A stretch of 64,000 nt of DNA from Diplolepis rosae. Taxonomy: Eukaryota > Arthropoda > Insecta > Hymenoptera > Diplolepididae. The translations under genes and the position numbers were made by a program. The notes under the pieces are model-generated. The model was not told the DNA's origin and made no database searches. It saw only the letters and a program-made list of their open reading frames with translations. This document shows positions 22,160 through 33,425 of the stretch, in pieces. Position 1 is the first letter of the stretch, and each line of letters opens with the position of its first letter. The stretch spans positions 744,001 to 808,000 of the forward strand of contig JAPYXD010000744.1 in assembly GCA_030998225.1 (NCBI GenBank), given 5' to 3'.

Positions 22160-24299
22160 TTTGGTCAGACGCCTCCTTTAGTTCTATTAGATTGCTCTAA
22201 ATTACAACTTGGCAGAGGAAGGTTAGATGGAAGTGTTGCTGCCTTCAGAAGAAGATTAGAAATATTTAGAGAAATGTCGTTACCTATGCTTAAGAAAATG
22301 GATAACGACAATCGGCTCACTGTCGTAAGTCTTTTTTTCAATAGTTCTTCCCATAAATGTCGCAAAATTCAGTTCGCATACGACAAAGACGACTATAAAT
22401 TTATCTAAATGTTATATCTATCTCCCTTATTGAAATCTTGACGGAACAATAAAAATTGTGATATTTGAATTTGAACGTAAGAATTATTATTTTTATTTGA
22501 GTGAAACTCATTAAATTAAAGAAATACATCACCAACTTAATAATATATTGTTGATCTTGAGACACATCGGTGTCCTATATTCGTCATTTTAAGTGACAGG
22601 AGCGCTGCGGCGCGTATATTTTATCAATTAAATCTGGTCCCGGTATAAATTCGAACTGTCAACAGCTGATGTTTGTTTAAAATATGATGTACCAATATAA
22701 ATAAATAATAAATGCAAGTATCGGAATGAGCTTTTTACTCAATGTAAATGATGTATCAAATTATGCGGGAGAGGGTAGTAGAAAATTTATTGAAGCAGAA
22801 AGTATTGTCGATTTCTATCATTTAATGTATTGCGGTATAGCAAATAAATGTAATGAAGAAACGACTTTAATTTTTTTATGTGTGAAATCAAGTGACGTAT
22901 TTGGTGCACCACATAAAAATGAAGTGATTATCACCAAAAATACAGATAAATATAAAAAATAGACCATGAGTGTTAATAGTACAAATTTGATTTAACTTTT
23001 TAAACAAACTTAACGATTTTTACCATGTCTTGATTTAGTTTATAAAATGTTTACGCCGCAGCGCTACTGTGACTTAACATGACGAATAAAAACTTTCTGC
23101 AGCCTTAAATTAAAAGCATACCTAAGTTCAAATTTGTCATTTTTTAAATTCATTCGATTAAATCTCAATACATGGAACTATAGGATTTAAAATATTTTAT
23201 ATCATTAATTTAAGAAAATGAAACGCATTTCCTAGTATATTTTTAAAATATAAAACTAGTACATCATTATCATCTTTATCAAAGGCATGTATCCATGGTC
23301 TTGATAAAAATGATGTCGTTGTTATAACAAGAGATAAAAAATTATAGACGGTGATAAATGAGAAAAAATAGGAAGATATAAATGAAATAGACCACTGATG
23401 AGACAGGCGTTATACCCGATTAAAGAATCCAAAAAAAAGTTACAGAGTCCTCTTACAACATTTTTTCAGATGAGTAGTTTTTATGCTAGATAGGCTTGAA
23501 GTTAAATGAAAAGTCTTGTTGTAGAAGAAAGTTAAAAAATATAATCTCTGTCTTATAAAAAGATTAAATTTAATTAAAAACCTTCCTAGCTCAAAAACTA
23601 CTTGTCTGACAATATTTTGCATGAGGACTTTTTGACTCGTTTTTCGGCCTTCTTGTAGCCATTTCCGTCTGTGTTTCAATGGAGATTTTTAATCTAACAA
23701 TTTTTAGATTGACGGTGACACGGAGGCTCCAAGTGTTCAGGAAGAATTTGCCAATGCCCTTTATCAATTGATGAAATGGGTTCGTCGCCGGAAGGAAGCC
23801 GATGTGAGTAATAAAGACGAAAATTCAGAAGTACAAAATTCAAAAAACCCAAACTGGATGGCCCCCGTTAACAACACCGGGGGCCAAAAAATTATCAATC
23901 AGGGAAACGGAGTTCATGTACCAAACGGAGTTGCCAATCAAATAGCTAATAAAGTAGCAGGTAAATCAAAATAATTCGAGTATTTCAAATCATGCTTCTC
24001 AACAAAATTTTAAAAAGTCAAACATAACTAAACATTTTGAAGAGTAATATCGATAATTGTTTACAGATTCTACTAATTTAACCAACGGAATATTGATCGA
24101 TCAACCGATTCTCCAGAATGGTAGTCTAGTTAATAAAAATGGCCTCATAAAAGTAACAAAGAATCTTCTTCAAAACGGAGGTGTTCATTTATCAAATGGA
24201 TCTTTTCCTGGAAACAATAAAGTTACCCCAATAAGTGAAAATAATTTAAATAATGGCAAACATTCTGTGAAATCTATGTTTAATGAAGTCGATGGCTAG
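22160..24299 (+). CDS. Adenylate-kinase-like protein, last three coding exons (partial)
   Basis: This appears to be a host gene. Exon a (22160-22324) follows TTGCAG and ends before GTAAGT. It encodes LVLLDCSKLQLGRGRLDGS, VAAFRRRLEIFREMSLPML and KKMDNDNRLTV. Exon b (23708-23960) continues in frame with IDGDTEAPSVQEEF. Exon c (24067-24299) ends FNEVDG and TAG. The phases 0 and 1 match at both junctions. The GR-D-...-RR-L...LP-L...LT-IDGD pattern fits the C-terminal half (LID and last helices) of AK1/AK5-type adenylate kinases, which interconvert ATP, AMP and ADP. An Asn/Gly-rich tail of about 140 residues follows, with repeated NG units (VPNGVANQ, LVNKNGLIKV, LSNGSF), which is unusual for an adenylate kinase. 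Upstream exons with the P-loop were not found, so they may lie beyond the window or be too short to see. Confidence 0.82.
22580..23086. mobile_element. 507-bp MITE-like element in the adenylate-kinase intron
   Basis: Terminal repeats of 33 bp with a few mismatches start TTCGTCATTTTAAGTGACAG and contain GCGCTGCGGCG; the right end is the complement. TA flanks both sides (22578-22579 and 23087-23088). It carries a 78-codon open frame and otherwise shows nothing I recognise. Confidence 0.75.
22726..22962 (+). CDS. Small ORF inside the intronic MITE
   Basis: An ATG-initiated frame of 78 codons filling the middle of the element, with motifs SRKFIEAESIVDFYHLMYCG and TTLIFLCVKSSDVFGAPHKN. The second motif reminds me of the segment preceding the CxC...CxH signature in insect transposon-linked SWIM-type zinc-finger proteins, but the zinc ligands are absent. 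It may be a captured fragment. The function is unknown and expression is unproven. Confidence 0.35.
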   Translation: MSFLLNVNDVSNYAGEGSRKFIEAESIVDFYHLMYCGIANKCNEETTLIFLCVKSSDVFGAPHKNEVIITKNTDKYKK

Positions 24300-25401
24300 A
24301 AAAATGTTTATATTCATGTAAAATTATTTTTGAAGATTTAATCCTCAATTCAAGCGGGAAACCGTTTTGTAGAATTGTAAAAAAATATTCACTGAAAGAA
24401 GTTTAAAGGGGTCCAATTATTGTTTTTTCAATTTCTTTTCTTCAATATCTATTTGGATTACTCAACTAAATACTAAAATTGTGAAAACTGTAAAACCTTA
24501 ATGACTTATAAAAGTGGAGTTGTAATTTACACTAAGAGCTTGAGACACGTAAATTTCGCGCGCGGGACATTGGATTTTCAATGTACACGCGACTCATGTC
24601 CTGAGCATCAAAATTCCGTGCGCGAGCATTGAAACCCCGTGCGTGGGACATGAGCTATATACACGCGTGAGCGCATTGAGTTTCATTGTGCGACAAAAAT
24701 TTTTGCTTTTCACTCTGCTTACCAATGTCTAGCGCGCGGAATTTACGCGTCCCAAGCTCTCAGTGTCCAATAAAAGAAATGTTTATTTAGAGTTAATTTC
24801 AAATAAAATACAGAAGCTCAATAAATAATTTGATTACGAATCTTGATGTAAAACAATTTTGTAATAGAATTTTTAAATCAACGACGTATTGTCTACATTT
24901 CTCACTCATTATATTTTATAATTGATAAACTGTCAAGCAAAGTTTTTCACTTTTGTAATCGCACACCTTCCTGGATTAAAAAAAAAAGCAACGTATGTAT
25001 CTGAAGATTGCTCACGATTGTATACTAGAGAGTACATATTAATATTTAGTAGTTCTTACTTCGGATGTTAAAAACCGACAATCTAAATTTATAAAAATCG
25101 ATAAATAGGGCAATTTGTAATTTAGAATCTAAGTGCCTAAATTATATAAGTACTCGTATGTATACATTGTAGATTATAAAATAAGATATATGATCACTTC
25201 GTAAACATGCGCATTGTTCGAAAATTAATTAATAAGAAAATAATGTTTTCTATAAGAAAATCATGGTCCATTTTTGCGGAAAAATGCATCTGACTATATG
25301 AAAGTTCATCAAAATTGATGTTATTTACATCCAGAGCTGTGTCAAGATGAAACAATATTATTTAAATAAAATATTCAATGAGTTGAATCACTCAAATTAC
25401 A
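24300..25401. other. 3' flank of the adenylate-kinase-like gene
   Basis: No further coding sequence is seen. The first AATAAA signals after the stop that I note are at 24769-24774 and in the next 60 bp. That would give a 3' UTR of about 0.5 kb containing the MITE at 24529-24766. The rest is AT-rich and unassigned. Confidence 0.45.
24529..24766. mobile_element. 238-bp MITE with CGCGCG-containing termini
   Basis: Inverted ends of about 45 bp: ACACTAAGAGCTTGAGACAC at 24529, with the complement ending CTCAGTGT at 24766, both including AATTTCGCGCGC-type sequence. The interior holds degenerate GACATGAG and CATTG repeats. It probably lies within the 3' UTR of the adenylate-kinase-like gene. Confidence 0.75.
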
Positions 25402-27211
25402 CACTGAGAAAAATAGATACTAAAAATGAGATACTAGAATGTTGGATATTACCTTATATCATCTAGATTATACTACATAATATCTAATATATTCTTTTAA
25501 ATATACAAGATATTAATCACCAATAACAGTTTATATTCAAAATTTACAATATTAGATATTAAACATTAATATCTAAGATTTTTATAAACAGTAGCGTGCA
25601 CGTGCCCGAGGCAAAGTCACGTCATCAGAGTCTTTGAATTACATGTAATTTGTCTATCGCGCTCGCCCATAGTTTTTGACCAATCATTATTTACATCATG
25701 TTATATTTTCTTAATTTCATTTTTTCTTTCAATATTCAATCAGTATTTTTACATAATTATTAGACAATTGCATTCACTGACATAAATATTGACTTTAATT
25801 ATCTAAGATATTACAGTTTAATATCAAATAGTATGACCTGATATCTAATGTATTTCAGTTTAACATTTGAGATATTTCAAATTAACATATTGGGTTCTTT
25901 AATTTAATATCTTAGATATTGCGAAATAACATATTTTTTTTTAATATCTGCAGATACTTTGTTTCAATATCTACATGGCTGTCCCATAGTTAAATCGCAA
26001 ATACATTGTCTACTAATATCAAGATATTGCGGTTTACTATCTATTTTTCTCCGTGATGAAATGAAAATAATATATTTTCTATTACTTAATATGATATAAT
26101 ATTGTCTTTCAATTACTATTTCTGATTGATGTAACTGTATGCACGGAGAAAAATAGATAGTAAACCGCAATATCTTGATATTAGCAGATAATGTATTTGC
26201 GATTTAACTATGGGACAGCCATCTAGATATTGAAACAAAGTATCTGTAGACATTAAAAAAAAAATATGTTATTTCGCAATATCTAAGATATTAAATTAAA
26301 GAACCCAATATGTTAATTTGAAATATCTCAGATGTTAAACTGAAATACATTAGATATCAGGTCATACTATTTGAGATATTAAACTGTAATATCTTAGATA
26401 ATTAAAGTCAATATTTATGTCATTGAATGCAATTGTCTAATAATTATGTAAAAATACTAATTGAATATTGAAAGAAAAAATGAAATTAAGAAAATATAAC
26501 ATGATGTAAATAATGATTGATCAAGGAATTCAAAATTTTCTTATAATCTCCTTTTTTCTCGAATTCCTCGATCTAAGAGTTTTCGCAGGTCCATATTTTG
26601 TTGATTATTATTCTCAAAGTCAATGCAACCTGTTAATAAATGGAGATTATAAAAACGTTCAACATAATGTTAAAGATTTGGAAACTATTACGAATTCCAG
26701 TAAATAAATTCCGATTCGATGTTGAATTTATAAACGGCTACATAAAGAACGAGTTATTCAGAGGTTAGAAAATTCATTTCAAATATTGAAGGTATAAAAA
26801 TGATATACTTATATAGATAGATACTTACTGATTTCAGTACTGGTAATATGAAAAATTTTCAAAAATCACACTTCAAAACTTCATATTGACACAACATTAT
26901 AATTTCAGTGTCGAAACCAAAAACCATGCGACCGGCAAAACTATGGGCGAGCGCGATAGACAAATTACATGGACTTCAAAGACTCTGATCACGTGACTTT
27001 TCCTCGGGCACGTGCACGCTACTGTTTATAAAAATCTTAGATATTAATGTTTAATATCTAATATTGTAAATTTTGTATATAAACTGTTATTGGTGATTAA
27101 TATCTTGTATATTTAAAAGAATATATTAGATATTATGTAGTATAATCTAGATGATATAAGGTAATATCCAACATTCTAGTATCTCATTTTTAGTATCTAT
27201 TTTTCTCAGTG
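25402..27211. repeat. Two copies of one element in inverted orientation (1.8-kb hairpin)
   Basis: Copy E1 (25402-26055) begins CACTGAGAAAAATAGATAC and ends CTATCTATTTTTCTCCGTG. Copy E2 (26142-27211) is its reverse complement with the same termini. An 86-bp spacer separates them. The pair forms a palindrome with arms of about 650 bp. The interior is a series of ATATCTAAGATATT-like short palindromes. E2 has an extra segment of about 412 bp (26525-26936) not present in E1, with a 64-codon frame (motif GPYFVDYYSQSQCNLLINGD) that I cannot identify. Confidence 0.8.
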
Positions 27212-28135
27212 ATATCACTTGGCACAAAACTGTTAAAATGTTCACTCTAATGTTATAAATAAGTTGTTTATTTTTCTTCAATGTTTTTTTATCTCATAAA
27301 TATAAATAGTATTTTTTAATGTTATAAATAAGTTTGAAGAATAAAGTGACTTAACGTTATACATTAAAAATAAGGAAATAACGAAACATAAGTTCGTAGT
27401 TTTATAAGTGCATTTCTATTTTCTAACAATAGTATATTTTCGTTACACATCGCAAAGATCTTCATGAGAGATCATTGCATCGAAAACTGAATTTATATGT
27501 TTTCTACAATATTATTGGAACTTTTTACAACTTCTCGGTACCTTTAAATTTTACATAAAAAATTATACAACTCGTTACGGTTATTTTTTATCTGAATAAT
27601 TTTATTTAGAGTTTTGTGTTATGTAATAAAGTTTCTAATCGAATTATAATCACAATAATGAAAAAAGATTTTTTGGTTTTCGAAACAATGAACTCATCAA
27701 ATCATATAATCCGCTGGCGGATCTATATTATACTGTTTAGAAAGCAAAATCAGTCGGTTTAGAAAAAGTGCTATTTTTACAATAGAATTGAATAACCAGT
27801 ATGAAGTAGAAAAATAGATTAAATATTGGCTCACAGAGCAAGTTCAAAATTTAAGTAAATATTATTTACTGTATTCAAATATTTCTGAACAAAATTTTAT
27901 TACATATTAATTAAGTCGATTTTCTGTGAATGGAAAAGATTCGGTTGCAAGTTAACTCTGTTATAATCAGTTGTGATTAAATTGTTCTAAGAAATAACAT
28001 TTGTTAGTGTATATTGGAAATTGTTTATATATTATGTGAGGCATTTATTGTTTGCTTAAATTAAGATAAAAATATAATTACCATGAAATTAAAAACGAGA
28101 CGGCTATGTAAATAAAACAAAATTGCGTCACGTAA
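27212..28135. other. No gene recognised
   Basis: AT-rich sequence; no frame, RNA gene or repeat end seen. Confidence 0.35.
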
Positions 28136-28334
28136 TATATATATATATATATATATATACAAAGCGGCCACAAGTGGATTGCGGAGTAGGAATATAGTGT
28201 TAAGACTAGTATACCGTATATTAACTGTTTCACTGACTGAGAGAATCACATTGTATTCTAAACTCTTTTGTACTGCATAATCCGTATTCTACAATCCACT
28301 TGTGGCCACTGTATATATATATATATATATATAT
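28136..28334. mobile_element. ~152-bp MITE (28160-28311) within a TA-dinucleotide tract
   Basis: Inverted ends carry GGCCACAAGTGGATTG on the left and CAATCCACTTGTGGCCACTG on the right. They are bounded on each side by (TA)n runs (28136-28158 and 28312-28334). Insertion into a TA microsatellite fits a TA-targeting Tc1/mariner-type MITE. Confidence 0.75.
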
Positions 28335-28339
28335 GTGAG

Positions 28340-29465
28340 GGGTTCATAACTATAATGGTGGAAGTGAAAAAATATTGTTTTTTGTAATTAGGCTGTCAAG
28401 CCTATTTTAAATTCTGAAATAATGTTAATTATTTATTCATAATTATAATTTAAATTATTTTATTCTTGAATTACTGACTTATATCACTATGATAGTGAAA
28501 AATTATGACTTTAAGGAGTAGTTTCCTGTAATATCGGCATTTGTTAAATTTTTTTTAATTATACCAGTATTGTTCTGAACTTCTGGTATCAAAGATCCCT
28601 TACTAGAATATAATTTTTTTTATTAAAAAGAAAATTACTTTGCAAAACTTAATTACTAAGATATATATTATTACATGTTTGTCTCTACTTCTGATGTTTC
28701 ACAATTATTTTAACAATAATCTCTCACTCCATTCGCTATTTTCAAAAATACAGCTCTTACTTACTTTATGTTAAAGTTTCATTCAGCCATATTATATAGA
28801 ATTTTTTAATTTCTCTCTTTCTTCGACTTCTATTTGTGTAAAATAAAATTGCCAAAAGTTGATATTCAAATTTAGTAATTGAATAATAAGAATCAATATA
28901 CGAAAAAGAACTAAACATTTTCTGGAGCTGTACTTTTGAGAAGTGCCTTTATTTTTCAGAGCTCCAAAATTAAAATTGAAATTAACCATAAAAAAAGATT
29001 TTTGAACGATACATGTAAAAGTTACCTTGCCTTTACAATTTACACAATCAAATTTAACAATGTAAGTTTCTGTGAATAAAATGTAAACCACTCTTCTTTC
29101 TCAAATTATCAATATTTTTGCACTCTTTTTTACGAGGCATAAGTTTTTGCAAACTTAATACATTTATTCATAGTAAAAATGATTACACAAATTATTTTAA
29201 GCGCAGGGCCTAGGCCCATTGCCCGATCGGCCCTCCCCACTGGACGACCCTGTTCTTATCACGTGCGATATCATTAAATTTTTCCACCTTTTGCTCTTCC
29301 ACTCTCTTTTGGGAATCGATTCGATTCTTAAGACGCCACCAAGACATAAAATACACCAAAGTCTAGAAAACTCGTTTTAAATAAACAATCACAGTTTTTT
29401 GTACTTAAAATTATAATACCGGTAACAACATATCTACAAATTAAAAACTTTTATTAAACTTTTTT
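28340..29465. other. Mostly unassigned; short minus-strand coding-like relic near 29220-29345
   Basis: The minus strand at about 29345-29220 reads VYFMSWWRLKNRIDSQKR and NDIARDKNRVVQWGG without a stop. This looks like a piece of protein-coding origin, but I do not recognise it. The rest is AT-rich with no feature. Confidence 0.3.
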
Positions 29466-29775
29466 TTTTCGTGAGGGGAGAAATGGCGAAATCATTTATA
29501 GACGTTGTACAGGAGTCTCCTAGGACGGGTCTAGACATACCTGTTAATACCTCTCTGTTATCCAGCGATGCAACAGACTCTCATTGATCCTTATCTCCAG
29601 AATCCCTGTCTTTAACGACACAGGCGAGTGCGTCGTCCGCGAAGCCGACAATTTTGATAGCCGCCGGCTGGTCCATGCGTAGCTAGTCGTCAAACCATGT
29701 GAAACCATCGAGAAACCATGTGTCGCCCTCATAAATGACCCACCTGTCGTCCTGTCGCTTAGATAGTTATCTCCC
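29466..29775 (-). pseudogene. Internally deleted LINE fragment, same family as 2170-4779
   Basis: From the poly-T at about 29460, the sequence copies the LINE 3' end (ATGGCGAAATCATTTATAGA, against 2195). It then jumps to the part around the FADD box (GCGTCGTCCGCGAAGCCGA, identical to 3364-3382) and ends near the equivalent of 3550. About 1 kb of the 3' part and several internal bits are deleted. It abuts the left end of element A. Confidence 0.75.
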
Positions 29776-30200
29776 CCCTATTGAAAAAATACGGCCGGTA
29801 ATACGGCTGTTAATACGGTCGTAAATACGGTTGCACTAACGGCCGTGTATTTGAAACCGTATTTACAGTCGTATTAACAGTCGTATTAACAGTCGTATTT
29901 ACAGTCGTATTTACAGTCGTATTTTTTTGTAAAAAATTAATTCTTTGATTTTTAATTTTCAAATTATATAAATTTCTATCCATAAACCATGGAAGGAAGT
30001 AACACAATAAATACTTCAAAAATTTAAAGAAAATGAAGTTTATTGAATGAAATGGTCGCGACCTCAGAAAAAGTGTGAAATTGGTTCTTACAAGTACTTT
30101 TCGTACAACATGCTTAAAATTATTATTTTTTACTTACAGTTACATAATGTTGCAAACAATATCATTTATCATTTCGTAAAAAGATACAAAGACTTTGCAA
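29776..30200. repeat. Left terminal inverted repeat of element A, with subterminal repeats
   Basis: The terminus CCCTATTGAAAAAATACGG is followed by at least eight tandem degenerate units such as ACAGTCGTATTA and AATACGGCCGT within 160 bp. Subterminal clusters of this kind are the transposase-binding sites of CACTA elements. The unique part of the repeat also contains the frame beginning MKWSRPQKKCEIGSYK, which appears in the other copy too and is probably not a gene. Confidence 0.82.
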
Positions 30201-31610
30201 AATATCTTGCTCTTGCTTACAGACATTTTTAAAAAGAAGAAACTTTAAACATTTTTTTAAAATGAAAATGGGAACTCATCATTTAATCTACAAGTACCAG
30301 TTAGTACGGAAAATCTCTGCTAGATCAGTCTCCTATGTGTGTCTCACAACCGCATAGTTAATAAGAGAAAAAGAATGACCCATTGACACGACCAGAAACT
30401 AAAAAATGGTTTATAGAGGCGGGGAAAATAGAAACAAAATTAATTTCAATGTACTTTGAAAGAGACAGCAATACGTTTGAAAAAGAAATTAATTTGGGTT
30501 AAAATTATTTATCTATGCATACTTATTTGATGCTTAATGATTTTTCTAAACTTCTTTATAACAAATCTTAATTTTTGTCCAATGTATTTAAGCAATATAG
30601 CTCATTTTGTTCTTTGAAATAATCTCTACAATTTTATCCGCTGAATTTTATTAATAATAATGAATAAAAACGTATTTTTACTTAACAAAGATACATTTAA
30701 TTGCTTAATACCTAATCATCAGTGGAATGAATCTTGGTGAAACCGGCCCGAAAAAAATTATATTTATTACAATGCAACGAGTGCAACTGGAGCGACTGTT
30801 CCAACAAACAGCATGGCGTATTTTTTCATTAAAATTGGATACAATACGATTAGTCATTTAGCGGTCAAGAAAAAACATAAAGATGTCAAGTAACTATTTC
30901 CTGGCAAATAATTTTGACCCAGAGTAATTTTTGTAAGACATGTAATGCTGTCTTCCAAAATGCATTGAAATTAGTTCTCGTTCTATTTCCTCTGCTTCTA
31001 GAAAATTTTTATTTAGTTTGCTGTTATGATAATGGATCGATTTTGCTTAAAAATAGTGTAACATAATTACAGCTCTTGCTGCAAAATATTTGAAAAAAAA
31101 TAATTACTTATATGGAAAATTCTATTAAAGTAATAAATTAGTTAAGTATCATAACGAAATATAATAACATTATCATATATTTTACGTTTTAACAGAATTT
31201 AGTGCTCGTAACTAAAATCCCGTATGATTAGCAAACTCTTTCTTCTCCGCGCAGGGTTTCAATTTGGTTTCCTCATTTTGTAACTTTTTACATGTCTACT
31301 TCGCTAGAAGAAGTTGATGGGTGTGGATTAGAATCTTTGTTCTTTTCTTCAAAATATATACAAATTACTCCATTAGAGAGTATTACACAACTGAAAATTC
31401 CTATACATGTGTCACAGCATACATCTTGTCATATATGGTTGTATTTTTATCGTTTTTCAAAATACTTTCCGTCGCAAGCAATACACTTCCTCATATGCAT
31501 AAACCACTCTCGATTTCAATGTTCGTGAATATAAAGAAGTGCATTGCTTGGGATGGAAAGTACTTTGTAACAAACAATGAAAAATACGAACATACGAAAA
31601 GACTTCCGTC
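30201..31610. other. Interior of element A, no gene recognised
   Basis: Short frames only, with no splice-bounded exon that I could connect to either gene of element A. Terminal exons of the minus-strand gene may be hidden here. Confidence 0.35.
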
Positions 31611-31616
31611 GTGAAA

Positions 31617-31735
31617 AAACTCCTTATGAAGTATCCTGTACAGGAACCTATAAAGAACCCTGTATAGGAAACCGTAAAGGATCATGTACAGGAACTTGTA
31701 AAGGATCGTGCATAGGTTCCTGTCCTGATCAGAGT
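31617..31735. repeat. Short imperfect tandem repeat
   Basis: About four degenerate units of roughly 28 bp built on CCTGTACAGGAACCTGTAAAGG. The minus-strand translation is a repeated LYRFLY/LYMILY pattern. It is non-coding in all likelihood and lies just past the last visible exon of the BEN-like gene. Confidence 0.65.
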
Positions 31736-31778
31736 ATACTGTACTTATAGATCCATACAACACATAGACAAAAACTTA

Positions 31779-33098
31779 CTTTTAACGCTGTCAGGGTACA
31801 GACGCCGTCTTAGGCAACCAATGTGTTGGCCTAAATAGGTGCCCACTTTACGCAGCTCCTGATTGCGAACCACTGAGGATTCCTGCAGCTCATCTAAACG
31901 ATCTTTGAAACATTCTAAAAAAAGGAAATTAAAAGTACTGCGACTGTCTCAACTTTTTAACAATTGCACATGCACATTGCACAAATACATGCATGTATCT
32001 TTGAATAATCTTACTTATTAGAATTGCTTTTTTCGGAGATTGAAGTTTCTTTCTCGGTGACCTCCCCACTATCTGAACCAAGGCATTGCTTTCTGCAACG
32101 TAACAGTTTGCGAGCTGAGAATCCCGCCACATAGCTTGCGCCAAATACTTCACGAACTTTGAGTGGTCCTTTTGGATGCATATCAACTCCCATGCATCAA
32201 GAGGTATATAATATCCACCAGATAAGTGAACGCATTTGATCTGTAGTATATACAGAGTTTTATTTACTCAAATCTGAGAAAAATTCATCTTTTGCTTCCT
32301 CGTAAAAGAAGCTTTATAAGGGTGAAAATTTTCGACTCTCATTTTTTTTATATTTCTGAATCAAATTACGTCACAGGAATCTCAAAATAACGGTTTTGAT
32401 GTTAAATATGTTTGTGTGAAAATAAATTTGTCACATGAAATTAATTTGAATCACTACATCAAAAAAAAAGTAATCATTAAAGAACTGTTGACAAAACAAC
32501 CTTTATGAGAAAGCAAAGTGTTTATGGAATAAACAGAAATAATACTTGGCAACCATTTTTAATATTTTTTTCTGCAATGTGGAATAGTATAATATTAGAA
32601 ATAAAGATCTTTTATTGAAAATTAAATATCCTACCTTGTTGCCTGTCTGTGTGATATGTTCGAAACTCTTGTATGGAGGTAGTGTCTTTATATGTTCCAA
32701 GAACCTTTCATCGACTGTACCTGAAATAAGCATAGATTCGGTCCTGGTTCGATTTAAGGAAGTTATTCGTAAAATCAAACAATTTTTTACTTCTTTAATA
32801 ATTTATCAAATTTGAAAAAAATAAATACCAGGGCATTCAGGATTAAATATAATTAAGTCTTAGAGAACATACTTGTTTCAGATAATTGATCTGGGTGAAC
32901 TCGAATGGTCTTTCTCGACAACACTGTGCGGCACATTTTTTGAGGCTTTTGTTTTGAAGAGTAGTTTCCAACCTGTGTCACTTGTAATTCAGTATTCGGT
33001 TTAGGATTCGATTCAGTATTTGGTTCACTATTCGGATCCGTGAAATCTACAATTGTAATTTGACCATTTCCAGATAAACAATAAATTAGGTTATTCAA
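31779..33098 (-). CDS. BEN-domain-like protein gene carried by element A (>=4 exons, partial)
   Basis: Four exons join in frame on the minus strand. Exon 1 ends at 32873 before GTATGT (SETS, upstream part rich in NSEPNTESNPKPNTE). Exon 2 spans 32720-32635 (VDERFLEHIKTLPPYKSFEH). Exon 3 spans 32240-32015 (CVHLSGGYYIPLDAWELI, then DHSKFVKYLAQAMWRDSQL and SPRKKLQSPKKAI). Exon 4 runs from 31914 to about 31779 (FKDRLDELQESSVVRNQELR). All junctions have AG acceptors and GT donors with matching phases. The pattern 'hLG.G.yIp...W......SKFV..LA.A.W....L.N' is that of a BEN domain, a DNA- and chromatin-binding fold. The start codon and final exons are unresolved. It is transcribed away from the transposase gene of element A. 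A regulatory or DNA-binding role in the element is inference. Confidence 0.65.
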
Positions 33099-33425
33099 GT
33101 ATTCTTAAAGAGGTCGTTTTCCGGTTCCCAAACATTTTTCGGGTAATTGAGATTTTTAAATTCATGTCTTCAGAAGTGGACAATTTATAATTTAAAGTTT
33201 TCGAAAAAGAACTTCGAAATCAAGAAATGTAATGCGGAACGATCTTTAGTATTTAAAGCGTTTAAAATTTGTAGTAAAGTACATCGTTATTTCTGCGGGT
33301 TGTTGAGGCACTTCACATAACTCAAATTAAACGATACATACCTAATAATAAGAATGGAAAACAATCACGTGAAATTATTTGATTGTGAGTATAGTTTTCC
33401 GTCTTTATTAACGATGTACCTTATA

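Noticed and set aside
26513..26707. Possible captured receptor exon (GPYFVDYYSQSQCN)
   Set aside because: A TTTCGCAG acceptor-like sequence precedes it, but no GT donor follows in frame and the resemblance to ionotropic receptors is too weak to call.
30047..30232. Frame beginning MKWSRPQKKCEIG, repeated at 56393-56581
   Set aside because: It lies within the terminal inverted repeats of element A and the two translations have drifted apart at the ends. There is no evidence of selection or a start context.
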